From: Sinorhizobium sp. 6-70
GTDB taxonomy: Bacteria > Pseudomonadota > Alphaproteobacteria > Rhizobiales > Rhizobiaceae
NCBI RefSeq assembly: GCF_030124375.1
Contig: NZ_JASKLS010000014.1
Coordinates: 107,182 to 171,181, forward strand
Length of the DNA: 64,000 nt
Direction: 5' to 3'
Below are positions 59,954 through 64,000 of this stretch, piece by piece. A model generated the notes under the pieces. It did no database searches. It saw only the letters and a program-made list of their open reading frames with translations, and had not been told where the DNA came from. Position numbers and translations under genes: made by a program. How positions within the stretch are numbered: the first letter of the stretch is position 1; each line of letters starts with the position of its first letter.

Positions 59954-61003
59954 TCATTGTGATCCAGCCAGCTTGCGCCTGATAAAGTCGTAGATGCCGT
60001 CTTCGTCAACGTGAAGAACGAACAGATCGCGCGCCTCGGCAGCCTGCTGGTCGGTCTGTTTTTCGCCATCCTCATGGAGCGCAGCCATGAGGCTTGCCTC
60101 TTCCTTTGTGATACCGGCATTGTCGCGCGCACTGTCTTGGCCTCGCGAGGTGACCTGCTCGTCGTCGTCGCGATCGTTCTGTGCCTGCGTTTCCGCGACC
60201 TCGGCGCCGGCGGCGAGCACCGTCAGCATCTCGGCGGCGCCGACGCCTTCTCCGTCGGGCGGTATTTTCCCGGCGTCGCCATCGGCGGCAACCTCGTTCC
60301 GCTTCCTGACGGCCTCATGCAGTTCCTTGACATCGTCGAGCTTGTCATTCGCCTCCAGCGCGCGGATCGTCTTCTCGCGCTCGGCACGGGTCTCCGCGTC
60401 CTCGACGCGCGTCGGATCGCTCTCAGTCCGTTCGAGTTTCAGTTCCTCGAGCGATTTCGGATTGGCGGCATCCTCCAGCCGTTGCAGCACCTTTGCCGTT
60501 TCGATGGCATTCAGCCCGCCGTCCTGTGCCTTGGTTTGCAGCGCCGCCTCGAGCTTGTCGTCTTCCGCGCCGTAGGGATTCTTGATCGCGGCCAGGACTT
60601 CCGAAAGCGAAAGGTCGAGTGTGTCGAGGCCGAGCGCCTTCTCGACCACACGGATTTGCTCGGGCTCGAGACTGGAAAGCGCTTCTTCGAGCTGGCGCCC
60701 GTAGGCGTAGGCCGATTGGCCGTCGGCTCGCTCCAGGCCGACGAGTTCGCCAAGCTTGCCGATCAGTTCGAGCTTGAGCTCGGTGACGTCGACCACCGCG
60801 CGATTGAAGAAGTGATTGTTGATCTTGTCGTTGGCAGCCTTCTGCGACTCGTCCGACTTGATCCGCGCCTTGAGGATCTTGTCCTCCTTGGTCGCTTTCG
60901 CCTTTTCCTCGTCCTCCGCGCGACGCTTTTCGATGTCCTCGATGATCGAGCCCACGAGGGTGGTCGAGACGGTCGCGCTTGCCTGCTGGGTCGGAAGCAG
61001 CAT
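59954..61003 (-). CDS. Hypothetical helical/coiled-coil protein, 349 aa
   Basis: 349 aa, predicted almost wholly helical and charged. N-terminus TQQASATVSTTLVGSIIEDIEKRRAEDEEKAKATKEDKILKARI (possible coiled coil about 20-55), middle FFNRAVVDVTELKLELIGKLGELVGLER and DLSLSEVLAAIKNPYGAEDDKLEAAL, C-terminus GIYDFIRRKLAGSQ. No signal peptide or membrane segment. I recognise no family. It is bracketed by an intact and a broken DUF6665-like gene, which suggests a local duplication around it. Confidence 0.75.
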   Translation of the reverse strand: MLLPTQQASATVSTTLVGSIIEDIEKRRAEDEEKAKATKEDKILKARIKSDESQKAANDKINNHFFNRAVVDVTELKLELIGKLGELVGLERADGQSAYAYGRQLEEALSSLEPEQIRVVEKALGLDTLDLSLSEVLAAIKNPYGAEDDKLEAALQTKAQDGGLNAIETAKVLQRLEDAANPKSLEELKLERTESDPTRVEDAETRAEREKTIRALEANDKLDDVKELHEAVRKRNEVAADGDAGKIPPDGEGVGAAEMLTVLAAGAEVAETQAQNDRDDDEQVTSRGQDSARDNAGITKEEASLMAALHEDGEKQTDQQAAEARDLFVLHVDEDGIYDFIRRKLAGSQ

Positions 61004-61113
61004 CGTTTCAATCCGCCATCTGATTGTACCGATCTGGAACGATAGGTGGCCGAGGTTAACTGCGCCTTAATAATGCCGGTCGAAACCCGGCCTGCCTCGA
61101 TCGGCATCTCGGT

Positions 61114-61236
61114 GAGGCTGCTGATGCCTGTCTGGGCCTCTCCTATACGGCACGAGATATCCGGCGTCCGCGACGGCCGCGACGCGGTGCGCAGCTACCG
61201 CCTTCCGAGGGGAGGTCATGGCCGCGCCTCCGCGAC
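61114..61236 (+). pseudogene. Degenerate copy of the DUF6665-like gene core
   Basis: Aligns with 59787-59905. GAGGCTGCTGATGCC(T)GTCTGGGCC matches GAGGCGGCGGACGCCGTCTGGGCC with one inserted T; then residues VWASPIRHEISGVRDGRDAVRSYRLPR match VWAFLIQREICGLRDSRDAVRRYGIPK; a second inserted G shifts the frame before GAGGTCATGGCC, which again matches the intact gene. Two frameshifts plus loss of the 5' half mark it as a remnant. Confidence 0.82.
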
Positions 61237-61324
61237 GCCCGGCGCGGCAATCTGCGCAGTCGTCGCTTCAAGAATCAAGAAGGCCCGGCGGGAGGACCCG
61301 TTCGCGCCTCGTTCGAGCGGGCGC

Positions 61325-61780
61325 TTACCAGCCCCGGACGAAGCCCCCATAGTATCCAGGTCGGTAATAGCGATGTCCGTAGTAGCCGGGGCGATAGTAG
61401 CCGTACGGAGCGCCATAGTACCGGTATGGATAGTAACCGGGATAGTAGCCGGGGCCGTAATAGCGGGTCCCGTAATAATACCGGTTCCCATAGTAGTAGC
61501 GACCTGGATAGTAGCCGACGCCAGGCCCGAAATAGAAGGCGATGCCGGCCCGGCGATAGCCGGGAGAGTAACCCGGCCAGCCGCCGTAATAGCCGCCGCG
61601 CCAGCGCGGATAATAGCCCCGACCATAATATCCGCGGTGGGTCACGTTCTGGACATCTGCGGAGGCCCTGATCGCTATATCGAGCGCCGGACGCGGCATG
61701 GCCTGCACAGGCGCGACAGGGGGAATCATGGAGGCGGCCGCCAGTGCGCAGCTCATAACGAAATTCCGAAATCCCGTCAT
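61325..61780 (-). CDS. Secreted tyrosine/glycine-rich protein
   Basis: 151 aa. Signal peptide FVMSCALAAASMIPPVAPVQA (cleavage about residue 27). After about residue 48 the protein is built of Tyr, Gly, Arg and Pro: RGYYGRGYYPRWRGGYYGG, PGVGYYPGRYYYGNRYYYG, GYYRPGYYGHRYYRPGYYGG. Roughly a third of the mature residues are Tyr. AGGA precedes the ATG by four to five bases. Similar GY-rich envelope proteins occur in rhizobia without known function; a surface or matrix role is a guess. Confidence 0.85.
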   Translation of the reverse strand: MTGFRNFVMSCALAAASMIPPVAPVQAMPRPALDIAIRASADVQNVTHRGYYGRGYYPRWRGGYYGGWPGYSPGYRRAGIAFYFGPGVGYYPGRYYYGNRYYYGTRYYGPGYYPGYYPYRYYGAPYGYYRPGYYGHRYYRPGYYGGFVRGW

Positions 61781-62078
61781 TTTTTCCTCACTTTCAGAAA
61801 GACGTGCTTTCCGGTTTGTCCCTGCTCCATAAACGTTTGTGTTGCTTGGTTTATTTCATGACGTCGGGTCGCGCACGCGTGCTCATCCGCCGGACTTCCG
61901 CGCCGATCAGCCGTCGGAGAAAGCATGCGCCTCTCCGGCGCGCATGTCACTGAAATTCTTGCCCTATCTTTACGGGTTTGGAGTACTCCGATCGGACCGG
62001 CGGAAGGCATGGCTCGACGAAGTAGGGTCACTCCCCGCAGCTTTTTCGTGGTCCGACACGAAAACTTCAAAATGCCTG
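61781..62078. other. Region between the GY-rich gene and the tRNA-Leu promoter, no gene seen
   Basis: About 300 bp without a convincing ORF or repeat. It should contain the promoter of the minus-strand GY-rich gene. Confidence 0.35.
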
Positions 62079-62106
62079 TTGACACTTCGGCCTCGGCCTT
62101 TTACAT
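62079..62106 (+). promoter_or_regulatory. Promoter of tRNA-Leu
   Basis: -35 TTGACA at 62079-62084, 16-bp spacer, -10 TTACAT at 62101-62106, 11 bp before the mature tRNA. Confidence 0.7.
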
Positions 62107-62117
62107 GCCGGTCCGTC

Positions 62118-62202
62118 GCCCAGATGGCGGAATTGGTAGACGCGCAGGTTTCAGGTACCTGTGCCGCGAGGCGTGGAGGTTCGAGTCCTCTTCTGGGCAC
62201 CA
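62118..62202 (+). tRNA. tRNA-Leu (anticodon CAG)
   Basis: 85 nt with encoded CCA. Acceptor GCCCAGA/TCTGGGC, D-arm GCGGAATTGGTAGACGC, anticodon stem CAGGT/ACCTG with loop TTCAGGT (anticodon CAG), a long variable arm (TGCCGCGAGGCGT) and T-arm GGAGGTTCGAGTCCTC. Such tRNA-Leu genes are frequent integration targets. Confidence 0.97.
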
Positions 62203-62277
62203 TTTCCCTTTAAGTTATTGAGGCCCTTGTTTTCCGGGTAAACCGGACCACCGATTGGTACACGCCGGTGGTACGCA

Positions 62278-62460
62278 TGAGGCTTCGCATGACTTCGCCT
62301 ACCAGGCGGTCAGGTACATCTTCCTATCAATTTCGAAAGCGAATTCCGTCCGACCTCACAAGCAAAGCGCATGACAAGCTGCTTGTGCTGGAGTTCGATT
62401 CCGAACGCGGCGATCGCACCATGAGTGTGGCGGTGACCGTTGGCCACCGCCGAAGTCCTT
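62278..62460 (+). pseudogene. Possible N-terminal remnant of a site-specific tyrosine integrase
   Basis: From the ATG at 62278 the frame reads MRLRMTSPTRRSGTSSYQFRKRIPSDL and then LLVLEFDSERGDRTMSVAVTVG, which resembles the first ~60 residues of rhizobial phage-type integrases (P-T-R-R...YQFRKRIP-D). After that the reading frame loses similarity and stops at 62603. It starts about 75 bp after tRNA-Leu, the expected place for an integrase. The catalytic domain is absent. Assignment rests on a short N-terminal resemblance only. Confidence 0.45.
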
Positions 62461-62738
62461 CTGCGCCTGTGCGGCGAGCCATGGCTGCTCCCGGTCGCAG
62501 AGACACGGTGAGCCCACGAAATCTAGGTAGTCCTGTGGAAAACGATGTGGAGAAATTGGGGGAGCCGTACCGATGCGCACCACTGGGTCGGCGCGTAGTG
62601 TGAGCCTGCCGCCTTGGTAATGGACTGCCCATTGCGCCCCGTGGGCTCCCTGACTCTGACGCGGAGCTGAAGCCTTTCTATAACCGACCAGCTGTCACGG
62701 GGTGGCGATCCGGGCGCCGGAGAGGGAGATTTGCAGCC
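62461..62738. other. Unassigned DNA downstream of the integrase remnant
   Basis: No supportable gene. Short frames exist on both strands but none has an RBS plus a recognisable protein. A minus-strand stretch reads QDYLDFVGSPCL, faintly like the start of an HNH-type domain, too short to call. Confidence 0.3.
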
Positions 62739-63392
62739 ATGCACACGTTCGCGAAGCAAATGGTGCCCTGGATCTTCAGCGCAATTGCATCGACCACCCT
62801 GGCCGCGTCAGCAGGAGAGCCGGTACAGCCCGACGTTCATTCTGGCGACGCGTCGAGACAGGTGGTCTTGCCGGGCACCGGACTCATTGTCGCGCCCGAT
62901 GCCTTCGTTCTCGGGTCAGAGCCCAACCATTTGCGGCAAGCTGCGCTGAAGGCGATCGCGGCGTGGCTTTCGTCGGAATTCGGTCTTCCGCTGATCGACG
63001 AACCGCCTGCTATCGCCTTCGCGTCCGCCAAGCGCATGATTGGTCTGCGCTATCGGGATGTGCCGTTGGACCGATGGAGCGGAGGCTCTGCCCATCTGGA
63101 CGCGCCTGGCGAACGGCCCGCCGTCGTGGCTGTCTACGATGATGAGGCAAGAACTGTCTATCTGCCGGACGGATGGACGGGGAAGACGCCGGGGGAGGTC
63201 TCCGTGCTTGTGCACGAAATGGTCCACCACATTCAGAATGTGGCAGGATTGAAGTTTGCATGCCCGGAGGAACGCGAGAAGACAGCCTTCGAAGCGCAGA
63301 AACGATGGCTGGGTCTCTTCGGCAGCGACCTCGAGGCAGAGTTCGGGCTTGATCCCTTCACAGTGTTGGTCCGTACAAACTGTTTGTACTGA
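62739..63392 (+). CDS. Secreted HExxH-motif protein (DUF6647-like, putative metallopeptidase)
   Basis: 217 aa. N-terminal signal-like segment MVPWIFSAIASTTLAASAG (cleavage about residue 25). Zinc-binding motif HEMVHHIQN (about 164-172) preceded by a VSVLV strand, with a possible third ligand in the following acidic helix (ERE-KTAFEAQKRWLGLFG). The pattern suggests a periplasmic metallopeptidase, though substrate and activity are unknown. GGGAG lies about ten bases before the ATG. It stands alone after tRNA-Leu and may be part of an acquired segment. Confidence 0.75.
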   Translation: MHTFAKQMVPWIFSAIASTTLAASAGEPVQPDVHSGDASRQVVLPGTGLIVAPDAFVLGSEPNHLRQAALKAIAAWLSSEFGLPLIDEPPAIAFASAKRMIGLRYRDVPLDRWSGGSAHLDAPGERPAVVAVYDDEARTVYLPDGWTGKTPGEVSVLVHEMVHHIQNVAGLKFACPEEREKTAFEAQKRWLGLFGSDLEAEFGLDPFTVLVRTNCLY

Positions 63393-63396
63393 CGCT

Positions 63397-63671
63397 CGAT
63401 CTTCTGGATCGATCATGATTTCGTAGTCGGCGGCGCCCTGAGGAGAGGAGGCGGCGCCCATATCGGTTCGGTCGAAGGCACGACTTGTGACGCAACGAAT
63501 CGGACTTCCGGAGCGACCGCTTCATTACACCGCGCATGCCACACCTATCCTCGGCTTGGGTGCGATCACAAACAGTCCGAAGGGCTCATCGGCCTTCAGC
63601 TCACCGAAAGTTGCGCTAGTCTAGTCAGCCGGGCCTTCTTGTTGTCTGGCAAGCGGGAGTGCCGCTGACGC
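63397..63671. other. Intergenic region between two convergent genes
   Basis: About 275 bp between the HExxH gene and the end of the cyclase gene. It contains an imperfect hairpin GGCGGCGCCCTGAGGAGAGGAGGCGGCGCCC near 63436-63461 but no T tract. No gene seen. Confidence 0.35.
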
Positions 63672-64000
63672 CTACGCCGCCGTTCCGGTTTGCGCTTCGT
63701 CCATTTTCACTTCGGCGGCAGGGTTCGCTGCCAGGACCTCGTAGATGTCCAGGGCTGTTGCCCGCCCCTTGGCCTGCGCCGAGCCGAGCGGACGGAATGT
63801 GATGACGTCCTTGCATTGGGCAACGACCGCGCCGCTCGCCATGATCGTCGTGTCGTAGTTCTTGTTCATGCCTTCAAGCCGCGAGGCGACATTTACCGTG
63901 TCGCCCATCGCCGTGTATTGCAGCCGCTCCTTGGCGCCGACCCTGCCGACGACCGGACTGCCGGCAAGATTGCGGAGGCCCCCGCGGCAATCCAGAAAAC
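63672..64000 (-). CDS. Class III adenylate/guanylate cyclase, C-terminal end (runs off the window)
   Basis: The frame enters from the right edge and ends with TAG at 63672, giving about 109 visible residues. SPVVGRVGAKERLQYTAMGDTVNVASRLEGMN is the central class III cyclase signature (GDTVN-ASRLE), followed by IMASGAVVAQCKDVITFRPLGSAQAKGRATALDIYEVL, the usual last strands. The N-terminal part, including any sensor domain, is missing. Rhizobia carry many such cyclases. Confidence 0.9.
   Translation of the reverse strand, partial: FLDCRGGLRNLAGSPVVGRVGAKERLQYTAMGDTVNVASRLEGMNKNYDTTIMASGAVVAQCKDVITFRPLGSAQAKGRATALDIYEVLAANPAAEVKMDEAQTGTAA

Noticed and set aside
62327..62632. Minus-strand frames after tRNA-Leu with a stretch resembling YLDFVGSPCL of HNH-type proteins
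   Set aside because: Only about a dozen residues match and the metal-binding His residues are missing; not enough to call a gene.
62916..63461. 181-codon frame opposite the HExxH protein gene
   Set aside because: The plus-strand gene has a signal peptide, an HExxH motif and an RBS; the opposite frame has none of these.

Overview
The window looks like a core-chromosome segment of a Sinorhizobium/Ensifer-type rhizobium (Alphaproteobacteria, Rhizobiales). Evidence: high GC, the irr/fabA-fabB-fabI arrangement, a CP4-like class II aroA, a rhizobial-type DnaX, a DUF1127 micro-protein gene, and three families of short palindromic intergenic repeats resembling the RIME/ABC-type mosaic elements known from rhizobia. 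I made no database search; all calls rest on reading the translations and motifs.

Layout. 1-5.8 kb: amino-sugar catabolism (end of a GntR/UTRA regulator, a SIS-type deaminase and nagA on +; cutC, a ROK kinase and an amidase on -, the two arms meeting at a RIME-like repeat). 6-9.1 kb: membrane protein, SlyX, BMP-family binding protein, small membrane protein. 9.26-15.05 kb: tRNA-Ser and a four-gene HdeD/adaptor/RND pump/HdeD operon. 15.2-17.9 kb: arginine deiminase and an ArcD-like antiporter. 18.3-21.6 kb: small genes, an SRPBCC/ArsR pair with a striking duplicated palindrome in front, BON protein, AEC transporter, membrane-anchored cytochrome c. 21.8-24 kb: kdsB-pheA, a DUF1127 gene, repeats. 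24-26.6 kb: HIT-nudC-YafY-VOC operon. 26.8-31.2 kb: SRP RNA, dnaX-ybaB-recR and a lytic transglycosylase. 31.3-32.9 kb: MFS exporter with an extra C-terminal domain.

33-45.7 kb is the translation/RNA block rimP-nusA-ylxR-infB // rbfA-truB // HWE histidine kinase // rpsO // pnp, divided by clear intrinsic terminators. 45.7-50.6 kb: rsmC-like methyltransferase, the fabA-fabB-fabI operon and divergent irr. 50.6-57.5 kb: TRIC-type channel, YdcF protein, tRNA-Ala, FYDLN_acid protein, then aroA-cmk-rpsA. 57.5-61.8 kb is the least characterised stretch: two long hypothetical proteins, a DUF6665-like gene, a broken second copy of that gene, and a Tyr/Gly-rich secreted protein. 62.1-64 kb: tRNA-Leu followed by what looks like an eroded integrase start, a secreted HExxH protein and the C-terminal end of a class III nucleotide cyclase.

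Most of the window is housekeeping and I do not see a complete new defence or biosynthetic system. The observations most worth checking are the DUF6665 pseudogene, the twin GCAACC-N4-GGTTGC operators, the HdeD-flanked RND operon, Gly100 in a CP4-like EPSP synthase, the possible attenuator before rimP, and the tRNA-Leu-linked scar.
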